Shown one piece after another: positions 18,705 to 27,235 of a stretch of DNA of 56,590 nucleotides (its first letter is position 1; each line of letters opens with the position of its first letter). This DNA is from Rhodospirillaceae bacterium (lineage in GTDB: Bacteria; Pseudomonadota; Alphaproteobacteria; Reyranellales; Reyranellaceae), in assembly GCA_009772935.1 (NCBI GenBank), contig WOUR01000033.1, positions 1 through 56,590 on the forward strand, read 5' to 3'. The notes under the pieces are model-generated. The model saw nothing but the letters and a program-made list of their open reading frames with translations. It was not told the origin of the DNA and searched no databases. Made by a program: the position numbers and the translations under genes.

Positions 18705-20159
18705 ATGGACACCATCACCCGCACGGGCTCCGACGTCCGGCACGAGTATCTCCGCATCGCCGGCAGGAAGGTCGAGACCCAGGCGCGCCTCGAGGTGCGC
18801 TTCCCCTGGGACAACCGCCTGGTCGGCACCGTGCCGCGCGCCACGCCCGAGCTGGTGGCCGAGGCCTTCCAGATCGCCCACGACTACAAGCCGAAGCTGA
18901 CGCGCTATCAGCGCCAGCAGATCCTGCTGAAGACCGCCGACCTGCTCGTTTCGCGCAAGGAAGAGCTGTCGCGCCTGATCACCCTGGAGTCGGGCCTCTG
19001 CCTGAAGGACTCGCTCTACGAGGTCGGTCGCGCCTACGACGTTTTCACCTTCGCCGGCCAGCTTTGCATGCTGGATGATGGCCAGACCTTTTCCTGCGAT
19101 CTCACCCCGCACGGCAAATCGCGCAAGATCTTCACCCTGCGCCAGCCGTTGAACGCCATCTCGGCGATCACGCCGTTCAACCATCCGCTGAACATGGTGG
19201 CGCACAAGCTGGCGCCGGCCTTCGCAACCAACAACTGCGTCGTGCTGAAGCCCACCGAGCTGACGCCGCTCACGGCGCTGTTCCTCGCCGACACGCTGTA
19301 TGAGGCCGGCCTGCCACCGGAGATGCTGTCGGTCATTACCGGCAACCCCTCCGACATCGGCGATGCGATGATCGTCGATCCGCACGCCGACCTCGTGACC
19401 TTCACAGGCTCGGTCCGCGTCGGCAAGTACATCGCCGAGAAGGCGGGCTACAAGCGCATCGTGCTGGAGTTGGGCGGCAACGATCCGCTGATCGTCATGG
19501 AGGATGCGGACCTCGACAAGGCGGCCGAGCTGGCTGTGGCCGGTGCCACGAAGAATTCTGGCCAGCGCTGCACCGCCGTGAAGCGCATCCTGGTTGTCGA
19601 GAAGGTGGCCGACGCCTTCGTCGAGCGGGTGCTGGCGAAGGCGAAGAAGCTGAAGGCCGGCGACCCGCTCGATCCCGAAACCGATGTCGGCACCGTGATC
19701 CACGAGCGCGCCGCCACGCTGTTCCAGGACCGTGTGAGCGAAGCGGTGGCTAAGCACGGCGCGAAGCTGCTGCACGGCAACGACCGCCAGGGCGCGCTCT
19801 TTCCGCCCACCGTGGTCGACCATGTCGATCCGCAGGCCGAGCTGGTGCGCGAGGAGACCTTCGGCCCGGCGATCCCGATCATCCGCGTGAAGGATATCGC
19901 GCACGCCATCCAGGTCTCGAACGGCACGGCCTATGGCTTGTCGTCGGGCGTCTGCACCGATCGTCTCGACTACATCACGAGGTTCGTCGACGAGCTCCAG
20001 GTCGGCACGGTGAACGTCTGGGAAGTGCCGGGCTACCGCATCGAGATGTCGCCCTTCGGCGGCATCAAGGATTCAGGCCTCGGCTACAAGGAAGGCGTTC
20101 TCGAGGCGATGAAGAGCTTCACCAACGTGAAGACCTGGTCACTGCCCTGGCCGGGCTAG
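18705..20159 (+). CDS. phnY: Phosphonoacetaldehyde dehydrogenase
   Basis: 484 residues of the aldehyde dehydrogenase superfamily. The catalytic cysteine is in [13 protein letters not shown] near residue 290, the general-base glutamate in [11 protein letters not shown] near 258, and [10 protein letters not shown] lies near 385. The NAD-binding region has [12 protein letters not shown]. Following phnW and phnA with a 9-bp gap, it is expected to oxidise phosphonoacetaldehyde to phosphonoacetate. An aldehyde dehydrogenase with another substrate would be considered if it were isolated, but the W-A-Y trio is diagnostic. Confidence 0.93.
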   Translation: MDTITRTGSDVRHEYLRIAGRKVETQARLEVRFPWDNRLVGTVPRATPELVAEAFQIAHDYKPKLTRYQRQQILLKTADLLVSRKEELSRLITLESGLCLKDSLYEVGRAYDVFTFAGQLCMLDDGQTFSCDLTPHGKSRKIFTLRQPLNAISAITPFNHPLNMVAHKLAPAFATNNCVVLKPTELTPLTALFLADTLYEAGLPPEMLSVITGNPSDIGDAMIVDPHADLVTFTGSVRVGKYIAEKAGYKRIVLELGGNDPLIVMEDADLDKAAELAVAGATKNSGQRCTAVKRILVVEKVADAFVERVLAKAKKLKAGDPLDPETDVGTVIHERAATLFQDRVSEAVAKHGAKLLHGNDRQGALFPPTVVDHVDPQAELVREETFGPAIPIIRVKDIAHAIQVSNGTAYGLSSGVCTDRLDYITRFVDELQVGTVNVWEVPGYRIEMSPFGGIKDSGLGYKEGVLEAMKSFTNVKTWSLPWPG

Positions 20160-20211
20160 CACCGACCCTCATGGCGGTGTCATGCCGGCCGGGACCCTGT
20201 AAGCCTGCGTC

Positions 20212-21063
20212 ATGACCGTCGCGCTTCTCGTCGTCCTGAAGATCACCGTCACGATCATCATCTTCGGCATCGGGCTCGATTCGACGCCGCACGACGCGGT
20301 CCGCCTGTTCCGGCAGCCCGCGCTGCTGCTGCGCTCCCTGCTGGCCATGTACGTGCTGGTGCCGCTGGCGGCCGTCGCGCTGGTCATTCTGCTGCCGCTG
20401 CCGGCGGGGGCGGAAGCCGCCTTGCTGGTGCTCGCCGTCTCCGCCGGGGCGCCACTGCTTCCGCGCAAGCTCTTGGGCATAGGGGATGGTGCATACACTT
20501 TCAGCCTGGTGGCGGTTTCGTCGGTGCTGGCTGTGATCCTCGTGCCGCTGTGGCTGGAGTTGCTCGCCCCGCTGTTCCCTCGACTGCCGCGACTCGCCCC
20601 GGAGAAGACGGCGCTGGTCCTGGGCGAATCTTTTTTTCTGCCGCTGCTTGCAGGCATGGCCGTGCGCCGCTTCTTTCCGACATGGGCGGCCTGGTCCGGC
20701 GGGCGGGTGGTCGGACTGGCCGGATTGGCCATGACGCTTGCGGCCGTCGTGCTGATGGCCGTGAACTGGCATGTGGTCCTCGAGGTCAAATGGCAGGGTA
20801 TCGCGGCTCTCGCGCTCCTGATCCTGGTGTCCCTGATCATCGGCCACCTGGCCGGCGGACCTGAGGAAGAAAACCGTTCGGCCCTCGCTGTCGCTTGCGC
20901 GACCCGCCACATCGGCGTCGCGGTGGTCGTCGCGACGTCGCTGCCGGGGGGACGCACGGCCGTCGTGATCTCGATCTACATCGCCGTCTCGGTGGCGCTC
21001 ACGCTGCCCTATACGCGGTGGCGCCGGGCCGTCGCGGCCAAGCGTGCGGCGACGTTGAAATAA
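20212..21063 (+). CDS. BASS-like (bile acid:Na+ symporter superfamily) membrane protein
   Basis: 283 residues, almost entirely hydrophobic, with about nine predicted helices. The SAGAPLLPRKLLGIGDG segment and the late CATRHIGVAVVVATS block resemble the crossover regions of the BASS/SBF and related ten-helix symporters. It lies 52 bp after phnY in the same direction and may be in the phn transcript, where it could carry an organic anion such as acetate, a keto acid or a phosphonate. The substrate is unknown and the family assignment is moderate, because no strong diagnostic motif is present. Confidence 0.65.
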   Translation: MTVALLVVLKITVTIIIFGIGLDSTPHDAVRLFRQPALLLRSLLAMYVLVPLAAVALVILLPLPAGAEAALLVLAVSAGAPLLPRKLLGIGDGAYTFSLVAVSSVLAVILVPLWLELLAPLFPRLPRLAPEKTALVLGESFFLPLLAGMAVRRFFPTWAAWSGGRVVGLAGLAMTLAAVVLMAVNWHVVLEVKWQGIAALALLILVSLIIGHLAGGPEEENRSALAVACATRHIGVAVVVATSLPGGRTAVVISIYIAVSVALTLPYTRWRRAVAAKRAATLK

Positions 21064-21132
21064 TCTCGATTGTCCGGCAGAGGGCAGGGGAGACAAACTC
21101 AACCGGGTCATTCGAATGAGGGGAACAGTTTC

Positions 21133-21957
21133 ATGAGTGTCAGCCAGGCCGAGAAGGCCCGCAAGTTCCGGGTGCTCCATGAGAGGCCGGGCGCCTTCGT
21201 GATTGCCAACCCCTGGGATGCGGGGTCGGCACGCATCCTGGCGGGACTGGGCTTCGAGGCGCTGGCGAGCTCGAGCGGCGCCAAGGCGGGCGTCCTGGGC
21301 AAGCGAGACGGAAGGGTGACGCGCGACGAGGCGCTGTCCAATGCGCGGCTGATCGTGAACGCGACGGACCTGCCGGTGGCGGCGGACCTCGAGAAGGGCT
21401 TCGGCGACTCGCCCGAGGACGCAGCCGAGACGATCCGGCAGGCCGCTGGCGTCGGGTTGGTCGGCGGTTCGATCGAGGACGCGACCGGTAACCCTGACCA
21501 GCCGCTGTTCGACATCGAGACGGCGACGGCCCGCATCAAGGCGGCGGTCGACGCGGCGCGTTCGCTGCCGGTGCCGTTCGTCCTTTCGGCGCGCGCCGAG
21601 GGGTTTCTGCGCGGCAGACCGGATCTGGGGGACGTGATCAAGCGCCTGCAGGCCTACGAGGCGGCAGGCGCCGATGTCCTGTTCGCGCCGGGGCTGCCCG
21701 ATCTGGCTTCGGTGAAGAAGGTTTGCGGCGCACTCCGCAAGCCCTTCAACTTCATGGTCGGCATCAAGGGCAAGTCCTTCAGCAAGGCGGAGCTCGAAGC
21801 CGCGGGCGTTAAGCGCATCAGCCTCGCCACTTCGCTCTATCGCGCTGCCATGACGGGTCTGATCGATGCAGCCACCGAGGTGAGGGAGCAGGGCACCTTC
21901 GGCTATCTCGACCGTGCGATTGCGACGGGCGACCTCAATGCGTTCATGAAAGAGTAG
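21133..21957 (+). CDS. PEP mutase/isocitrate lyase-superfamily protein (first paralogue)
   Basis: 274 residues, a (beta/alpha)8 barrel of the isocitrate lyase/phosphoenolpyruvate mutase family. Landmarks are FVIANPWDAGSARIL near residue 25, LASSSGAKAG, LPVAADLEKGFGDSP near 80-95 (the metal-site Asp followed by Glu instead of the second Asp), and VGGSIEDATG near 115. Family members break or form C-C or C-P bonds next to a carboxylate (oxaloacetate decarboxylase, methylisocitrate lyase, phosphonopyruvate hydrolase). The ATG at 21133 is used; an upstream in-frame ATG at 21070 has no family-like sequence. A second paralogue lies at 25832-26650. Exact reaction not assignable. Confidence 0.82.
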   Translation: MSVSQAEKARKFRVLHERPGAFVIANPWDAGSARILAGLGFEALASSSGAKAGVLGKRDGRVTRDEALSNARLIVNATDLPVAADLEKGFGDSPEDAAETIRQAAGVGLVGGSIEDATGNPDQPLFDIETATARIKAAVDAARSLPVPFVLSARAEGFLRGRPDLGDVIKRLQAYEAAGADVLFAPGLPDLASVKKVCGALRKPFNFMVGIKGKSFSKAELEAAGVKRISLATSLYRAAMTGLIDAATEVREQGTFGYLDRAIATGDLNAFMKE

Positions 21958-21966
21958 AGTGCCGAG

Positions 21967-22596
21967 ATGCTGACTGAAGAAGAGATGAAGCGCATCGCGG
22001 CCGAGGAACGCTATCGCCATTCGATCCGTAAATCCCTCGAAGAGGAGTCCGCCGGGCCCGCGGCCGAGCCGCCGCCACCGCCTCCGCCGCCGGGTTTCGG
22101 CTCCAAACTCTACGAATTCCTGAACAGCTCCGTGGGAATGTGGCTGCTGTCCTCGGTCGTGCTGACCGGCGGCGCCGCCTTCCTGCAGCAGGTGCAGCAC
22201 CAGCATGAAATCTCACTGAAGAATCAGGCGGACCTGACCAGCCATCGCTTCGAGATCGAGCACCGGCTGGACGGCATGAGCTTCCTGCTTCGTCGCGCCA
22301 CCACGGTCGGTGAGGCCAAGGCGGCACTGGGGGGTGTCTTCAAGAGCGCCATCCCGGTCACACCGGAACTGCAGAACCGCAGCCTCGCCTCGCTGTACCT
22401 CTCGGTCTATCCGTTGCTGGCCGGCACGGAAAAGGAGAAGACCAACAGGGCCTACAATCTCGTGAAGCAACTCGAGGATATCGAGCTCGTGCTTCAGCCC
22501 CTGCCCGACGACAAGCCCCTGGACGAAGCCCAGCGCACCCAGATCGCCAAACTGATGTCGGCGATCCAGCAGCTCAAGTTTGACGACGGAAAGTGA
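21967..22596 (+). CDS. Hypothetical membrane-anchored protein with polyproline linker
   Basis: 209 residues, not recognised as a named family. Visible layout: a charged N-terminus to about residue 32, a run of eight prolines near 36-43, one probable membrane helix (MWLLSSVVLTGGAAF, about 57-75), then a soluble helical region with heptad-like QQVQHQHEISLKNQADL and an acidic C-terminal domain ending in KFDDGK. The N-terminus would be cytoplasmic if the helix is a simple anchor. It starts 9 bp after the lyase-family gene, suggesting co-transcription, and converges with the rhodanese gene only 3 bp beyond its stop. Codon use looks like its neighbours, so it is likely a real gene. Confidence 0.7.
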   Translation: MLTEEEMKRIAAEERYRHSIRKSLEEESAGPAAEPPPPPPPPGFGSKLYEFLNSSVGMWLLSSVVLTGGAAFLQQVQHQHEISLKNQADLTSHRFEIEHRLDGMSFLLRRATTVGEAKAALGGVFKSAIPVTPELQNRSLASLYLSVYPLLAGTEKEKTNRAYNLVKQLEDIELVLQPLPDDKPLDEAQRTQIAKLMSAIQQLKFDDGK

Positions 22597-22599
22597 GGG

Positions 22600-22980
22600 T
22601 CAAGCCTTGTCGACCGGGCCGCCGCTGTCGACCCAGTCCTTGAAGGCGCCGAGGTTGAAGACGTTGGCGTAGCCGAAATCCTTCAGGACCTTGCCGCTGA
22701 GGGCCGAGCGGCCGCCCGAGGCACAGTAGACGATCACCGTCTTGGTCTTGTCGAAGGCCTTGTCGTGCGCCGGCGACTCGGGGTCGGCGCGGAATTCCAG
22801 CATGCCGCGCGAGACATGGACGGCACCCGCGACCTTGCCGCTGCTGGCAACCTCGGCCGCGTCGCGCACGTCGACCACCAATGCGTCGCCCTTGGCGATC
22901 ATTTCCTTGGCCTGGTCCGGCGTGACCCTAGGCACGGCGGCATTCGCTGCTTCCATCATCTGCTTGACGCTCGTGGGCAT
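22600..22980 (-). CDS. Rhodanese-like sulfurtransferase domain protein
   Basis: 126 residues, a single rhodanese domain. Family blocks are TPDQAKEMIAKGDALVVDVRD near residue 20 and GAVHVSRGMLEFRAD, and the active-site loop CASGGRSALSG near residue 85 holds the persulfide-forming cysteine. No signal peptide is present, so it is cytoplasmic. Single-domain rhodaneses transfer sulfane sulfur to thiols or serve in sulfide or cyanide handling. The ATG at 22980 is preferred over the much longer upstream frame, which is antisense to the RidA-like gene. It is divergent from that gene across a 114-bp gap. Confidence 0.92.
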   Translation of the reverse strand: MPTSVKQMMEAANAAVPRVTPDQAKEMIAKGDALVVDVRDAAEVASSGKVAGAVHVSRGMLEFRADPESPAHDKAFDKTKTVIVYCASGGRSALSGKVLKDFGYANVFNLGAFKDWVDSGGPVDKA

Positions 22981-23094
22981 GACATCCTCGCTGGTGTTGG
23001 AGTGAAGGCAAAGCATAGCATGGACACGTCGGGGTCGTTGGTCGGTGGTGGTCCTGGGGGCATAGTGGCGACCGGTTCTTGAGGGTATTGAAAG

Positions 23095-23466
23095 ATGAGT
23101 ACCAGCGACATCACACGCGTGCCCAATCCTAGGGTCCCGGCGAAATCCTCGGTCGCCGTCTACCGGCTGCCGGGCGGCGGCGGCTTCCTGTGGGGTGTGG
23201 CGACCTCGCCGGACCGCACGCAGGACATCCGTGTCCAGACATTGGGCGCGCTGGGCGTCATCGATGGCTACCTGAAGGACGCGGGACTCGACCGGACGCG
23301 CATCGTGAAGGCCGAGATCGTGGTCACCGACCACGACAACAAGCCCGCCTTCGACGAGGCCTGGGCCACCTGGATGCCGGCCAATCACGGTCCGGTCCGG
23401 TCTTTCGTCCAGTCCGTCATGCCAGAAGGCGACCTGATCGAGATCATCATAACGGCGGCGCTGTAG
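23095..23466 (+). CDS. RidA/YjgF/UK114-family protein
   Basis: 123 residues. The fold landmarks are a glycine-rich beta hairpin (LPGGGGFLWGVATS), the RTQDIRVQTLGALGVIDGYL helix, the strand VKAEIVVTDHDN, and the terminal GPVRSFVQSVMPEGDLIEI, which holds the arginine that in RidA contacts the substrate carboxylate. RidA enzymes deaminate reactive imines and enamines made by PLP enzymes and flavin oxidases. The position near PhnW and several amine oxidases is consistent, but RidA subfamilies vary and this one looks diverged. It is followed 64 bp later by the monooxygenase gene. Confidence 0.85.
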   Translation: MSTSDITRVPNPRVPAKSSVAVYRLPGGGGFLWGVATSPDRTQDIRVQTLGALGVIDGYLKDAGLDRTRIVKAEIVVTDHDNKPAFDEAWATWMPANHGPVRSFVQSVMPEGDLIEIIITAAL

Positions 23467-23530
23467 GAGGGGCTGGGGCAAACGGCAAAGGCGAGTTGCC
23501 AGTCTCATTCCTTTCCGCGATGAAGTCCGG

Positions 23531-25015
23531 ATGGATACAATCGTCGCGCCCGTGCCGCAGAGTCGCACAGCAACTGAACATTTCGACGTGCTGATCGTCG
23601 GAGCCGGGCTTTCGGGCATCGGCGCGGCCTGGCATCTCCAGAAGAACTGTCCGGGCAAGCGCTATGCGATCCTCGAGGGGCGCGCCGCGAGCGGCGGGAC
23701 CTGGGACCTGTTCCGCTATCCCGGCGTACGCTCGGATTCGGACATGTACACGCTGGGCTACCGGTTCCGGCCTTGGAAGGACGCCAAGGCGATCGCCGAC
23801 GGTCCCTCGATCCTGAGCTACATCCGCGAGGTCGCGAGCGATCACGGCATCGATCGCCATATCCGCTACGACCATCGCGTCGTCGGTGCCTCGTGGTCGA
23901 CTCCGGACGCCCGATGGACGGTCGAGATCGAGCATGGCGGAGAGCGCCTGTTCCTGTCGTGCGACTTCCTGTGGATGTGCAGCGGCTACTACCGCTACGA
24001 GGCCGGCTACCTGCCGGAATTCCCCGGCATCGACGGCTTCAAGGGCAGGGTCGTCCATCCGCAGCATTGGCCGCAGGACCTCGACTATGCCGGCAAGAAG
24101 GTCGTGGTGATCGGCAGCGGCGCCACGGCGGTGACGGTGGTGCCGTCGATGGCCGAGACCGCCGGGCACGTCACCATGCTGCAGCGCTCGCCGACCTACG
24201 TCGTGGCGCGGCCGGCCGAGGACCCGTTCGCCAACAAGCTCAGGCGGCGCCTGCCGCTCAAGCTCGCCTACATGCTGACACGCTGGAAGAACGTGCTGAT
24301 GGGCATGTATTTCTACCAGATGTGCAAGCGCCAGCCGGAGAAGGTGAAGAGCCTGATCCTGGGCGGCGTCCGCCAGATGCTGGGGCCGGACTACGACGTC
24401 GCCACCCACTTCACGCCGAAATACAATCCCTGGGACCAGCGGCTCTGCCTGGTGCCCGACGCCGACCTGTTCCGCGCCATCCGCAAGAAGAAGGCGTCGG
24501 TCGTGACCGACACGATCGAGACCTTCACCGAGAAGGGCATCAGGCTGAAGTCGGGTACCGAGCTCGCGGCCGACGTTGTGGTGACGGCGACCGGCCTGGT
24601 CGTGCAGCCGCTGGGCGGCGCCAAGCTGGTGGTCGACGGCAAGCCCGTGAAGCCGTCGGACACGATGATCTACAAGGGCATGATGTATTCCGACGTGCCC
24701 AACCTCGCCTCGATCTTCGGCTACACCAACGCCTCGTGGACCCTGAAGGCCGACCTTGTCTGCGAATATGTCTGCCGGCTGCTGAACTACATGGACCGCA
24801 AGGGATTCACCAAGGCAGTTCCGCACAACAGCGATCCGACGCTCACCGAGGAGCCCTGGGTCAACTTCTCGTCCGGCTACATCCAGCGCGCCCTGCCGCA
24901 CCAGCCCAAGCAGGGCAGCAAGCGGCCGTGGAAGCTTTACCAGAACTACGTGTTGGACCTACTGACGCTCCGACACGGGTCCCTGCGTGACAAGGCGATG
25001 GTTTTCACGAAATAG
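23531..25015 (+). CDS. EthA-type Baeyer-Villiger flavin monooxygenase
   Basis: 494 residues. FAD-binding GAGLSGIGAAWHL lies near residue 25, the Baeyer-Villiger fingerprint FKGRVVHPQHWP near 172-183 matches FxGxxxHxxxWP exactly, and the NADPH-binding GSGATAV lies near 196. Long stretches (GGTWDLFRYPG, SDSDMYTLGYRFRPW, CLVPDADLFRAI, GYTNASWTLKADLV) resemble mycobacterial EthA, which oxidises ketones and thioamides. It is cytoplasmic and uses NADPH and O2. The physiological ketone or sulfur compound is unknown. It converges with the hydratase gene, whose stop lies 3 bp beyond its own. Confidence 0.92.
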   Translation: MDTIVAPVPQSRTATEHFDVLIVGAGLSGIGAAWHLQKNCPGKRYAILEGRAASGGTWDLFRYPGVRSDSDMYTLGYRFRPWKDAKAIADGPSILSYIREVASDHGIDRHIRYDHRVVGASWSTPDARWTVEIEHGGERLFLSCDFLWMCSGYYRYEAGYLPEFPGIDGFKGRVVHPQHWPQDLDYAGKKVVVIGSGATAVTVVPSMAETAGHVTMLQRSPTYVVARPAEDPFANKLRRRLPLKLAYMLTRWKNVLMGMYFYQMCKRQPEKVKSLILGGVRQMLGPDYDVATHFTPKYNPWDQRLCLVPDADLFRAIRKKKASVVTDTIETFTEKGIRLKSGTELAADVVVTATGLVVQPLGGAKLVVDGKPVKPSDTMIYKGMMYSDVPNLASIFGYTNASWTLKADLVCEYVCRLLNYMDRKGFTKAVPHNSDPTLTEEPWVNFSSGYIQRALPHQPKQGSKRPWKLYQNYVLDLLTLRHGSLRDKAMVFTK

Positions 25016-25018
25016 ACC

Positions 25019-25798
25019 TCAGGTAATCGAGACGGCCACCGAACCGAAGGGGCCGAAGTCGGCGACGAAGGTCTCACCCGGCTTGGGCGCGAGCATGCCA
25101 GTGAGGGTGCCGGTGCTGACCATCTGGCCTTCCTTCAGGCCCACGCCGGTCCGCGACAGTTCGTTGGCGAGCCAGGTGAGGGGTACCATGGGATGGTCGA
25201 GCGCGGCGGCCGCCGTTCCCCTGCGGCGCAGGCGGCCGTTCGACGACAGCGTGGCCTCCTGGCCCGGGATGTCGCGGTTCCGCCAGTCCGCGATGGCGGG
25301 GCCGTACACGATCGTGCCGGAGCCGGCGCCGTCGGCCAGGATGGCGGGCAGCGGCGGGAACGATGCGTCGTGGATGAAGCGGCACTCCGCCAGTTCCAGT
25401 CCGGGGTGCAGGGAGGCGACCGCGTCTGTCACTTCCCCCACCGTGTAGGGCTTGTCGCGCGGCGGCAGATCGCGGCCGAGTTTCGCCTGGTACTCGACCT
25501 CGGGGATGGGGCTTGCCAGCGTTGCATGCACGGCGCTGTGGGGCGTTTCCTTCACGAAGTAGACGCGGCCGTAGATCGGCGAGTCCGTCCGAAGCGCCTG
25601 CTGCATCTCTTCCTTCATTGCCGCGATCTTCCAGCCCAGCACCGGCCAGCCCAGCTCCTCGGCGACCATGCCGGCGATCTGATAGGCCGTCGCCTTGTCC
25701 GACGGCACGAGATGCGGGGCGAGGCCGCTCTGGCTGCGCTGCTCGCGGCGCAGGGAGGCGAGGAGGCGGGCGAGTTCCCGTTGCGCTGTCATGTCCAT
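25019..25798 (-). CDS. 2-Keto-4-pentenoate hydratase/fumarylacetoacetate hydrolase-family protein
   Basis: 259 residues. The C-terminal half carries VSTGTLTGMLAPKPGETFVADFG, the conserved end of the hydratase/decarboxylase (MhpD/DmpH) branch; VEYQAKLGRDLPP near residue 100 carries the metal-site acid region, and LELAECRFIHDASF lies near 137. Such enzymes hydrate 2-hydroxypentadienoate or decarboxylate oxalocrotonate late in aromatic meta-cleavage. No ring-cleavage dioxygenase is in this window, so it may act on another 2-keto acid. The start is ATG at 25798 (ATG at 25792 also possible). It is divergent from the second lyase paralogue with only 33 bp between start codons. Confidence 0.83.
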   Translation of the reverse strand: MDMTAQRELARLLASLRREQRSQSGLAPHLVPSDKATAYQIAGMVAEELGWPVLGWKIAAMKEEMQQALRTDSPIYGRVYFVKETPHSAVHATLASPIPEVEYQAKLGRDLPPRDKPYTVGEVTDAVASLHPGLELAECRFIHDASFPPLPAILADGAGSGTIVYGPAIADWRNRDIPGQEATLSSNGRLRRRGTAAAALDHPMVPLTWLANELSRTGVGLKEGQMVSTGTLTGMLAPKPGETFVADFGPFGSVAVSIT

Positions 25799-25831
25799 CG
25801 GTGTTCCTTAGCAGAAAGCGGAGGGGTCGAA

Positions 25832-26650
25832 ATGCGGACGCAGGCGGAAAAGGGACAGGTGTTTCGCGAGCTGCATGAGCGATCCGGCCTCCTGCTTCTC
25901 CCCAATCCCTGGGATGCGGGCACGGCCAAGCTGTTGCAGTCGCTGGGCTTCGAAGCGCTGGCCACGACCAGCCTGGGCATGTCGAACGCGCTGGGCCGCG
26001 TCGACGGCGACAATGCGGTGAGCCGGGAAGAACTGCTGGAGAATTGCCGGATCATCGCGGGCGCCACCGACCTGCCGGTGAATGCCGATCTCGAGAACGG
26101 CTATGCCGACGATCCGCAGGAGGCCGCGACCATCCTGCGGGACGCAGCCGCGGTTGGCATCGTCGGCGGCTCGATCGAGGATTGGAGCGGCGAGCGCATA
26201 TACGACTTCAACCACGCCGTGGAGCGTGTGGCGGCGGGCGCCGAGACGGCGCGGTCGCTGGAGGTGCCCTTCACCTTCACCGCCCGGGCCGAGAACCTGA
26301 TCCGCGGTGTGAAGGACCTCGACGACACGATCCGCCGCCTGCAGGCCTTCGAGAAGGCCGGCGCAGACGTGCTCTATGCGCCGGGCCTTCACGATCTCTC
26401 GACGATGCGCGCCGTGGCGTCGGAGGTCGGCAAGCCGCTGAATGTCGTCATGAGCGCCGGCGATCCGGATCTGACGGTGGAGCAGATTGCGGCGACGGGC
26501 GTGAAGCGGATCAGCGTCGGCGGCGCGCTCTCGCGTCTTGCCCTGGCGGCTTTCATGAAGGGCGCGAATGAAATGAAGGCAGGCAGCTTCCGGTGGATGC
26601 GTGAGACGATGTCGACGAGCGACCTGAAGAAGGTGTTCTCCCGTAGATGA
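25832..26650 (+). CDS. PEP mutase/isocitrate lyase-superfamily protein (second paralogue)
   Basis: 272 residues, clearly paralogous to the protein at 21133-21957. The shared order is LLPNPWDAGTAKLLQSLGF near residue 22, SLGMSNALG, LPVNADLENGYADDP near 82-96, VGGSIEDWSG near 115 and DVLYAPGLHDL near 180. As in the paralogue, the metal-site motif is D-x-E rather than D-x-D. The GGAGGGG ribosome site 5-6 bp before the ATG at 25832 fixes the start against a longer frame. Its stop overlaps the MarR gene by 4 bp (ATGA), so regulator and enzyme are coupled. The substrate is unknown. Confidence 0.83.
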   Translation: MRTQAEKGQVFRELHERSGLLLLPNPWDAGTAKLLQSLGFEALATTSLGMSNALGRVDGDNAVSREELLENCRIIAGATDLPVNADLENGYADDPQEAATILRDAAAVGIVGGSIEDWSGERIYDFNHAVERVAAGAETARSLEVPFTFTARAENLIRGVKDLDDTIRRLQAFEKAGADVLYAPGLHDLSTMRAVASEVGKPLNVVMSAGDPDLTVEQIAATGVKRISVGGALSRLALAAFMKGANEMKAGSFRWMRETMSTSDLKKVFSRR

Positions 26651-27129
26651 AGCGCAAGGCGAAGCCCGCCCCCGCAATCCCGGGCCCGGGCGAAGGCAAG
26701 CGGGGCGCGGAGGGACATCTCGGCTACCTGATGCGGCAGGCGCATGCGGCGGTGCGCGGGGCGATGGAACGGGCGCTGGCCGACCTTGACGTTACGCCCC
26801 CGCAGTTCGCGGTGCTGACCATGGTCGTCAACTATCCCGGCATCTCTGGCGCGGAGCTTGCAAGGCTGACGTTTCTGACGCCGCAGACGATCAACGTGAT
26901 CGTGAACAACCTGGTCAGGGCGGAGCTGGTGGCCAAGTCGGCCCATGCCGAGCATGGCCGCATCCTGCGGCTCCATGCGACGGGCCAGGGCGCGGCGCTC
27001 CTGAAGCGATGCCGGGCCCAGGTCATGGAGGTCGAGAGGCGGCTTCGCGAACTGCTGGATCGGGACGAGGAGCAGGTCATCCGGCGATGGCTGGTGGCCG
27101 TCGGCAATAAATTGTCTGGGGAAGGTTGA
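26647..27129 (+). CDS. MarR-family transcriptional regulator
   Basis: 160 residues. After a basic, proline-rich N-terminal tail of about 22 residues comes LGYLMRQAHAAVRGAMERAL (dimerisation helix). The winged helix follows: VTPPQFAVLTMVVNYPGISGAELARL, the recognition helix LTPQTINVIVNNLVRAELV, and the wing HAEHGRILRLHATGQG. Coupled by a 4-bp overlap to the upstream lyase paralogue, it likely controls that gene and possibly the divergent hydratase or the transporter 106 bp downstream. The ligand is unknown; MarR proteins commonly sense phenolic or carboxylate compounds. Confidence 0.9.
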   Translation: MKRKAKPAPAIPGPGEGKRGAEGHLGYLMRQAHAAVRGAMERALADLDVTPPQFAVLTMVVNYPGISGAELARLTFLTPQTINVIVNNLVRAELVAKSAHAEHGRILRLHATGQGAALLKRCRAQVMEVERRLRELLDRDEEQVIRRWLVAVGNKLSGEG

Positions 27130-27235
27130 GAAGGCCGCGTGCACGCGTTTACGGGAAGTGTAACATAAAGGTCATGAACGGCCTGTAGCAGCAGGCGTTC
27201 AACAGGGGCTGGATGTTCTTAGGGGGACCAACGAA

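Noticed and set aside
25019..25798. Aromatic meta-cleavage cluster around the hydratase-like gene
   Set aside because: No ring-cleavage dioxygenase, semialdehyde dehydrogenase or aldolase nearby; one family member is not enough.
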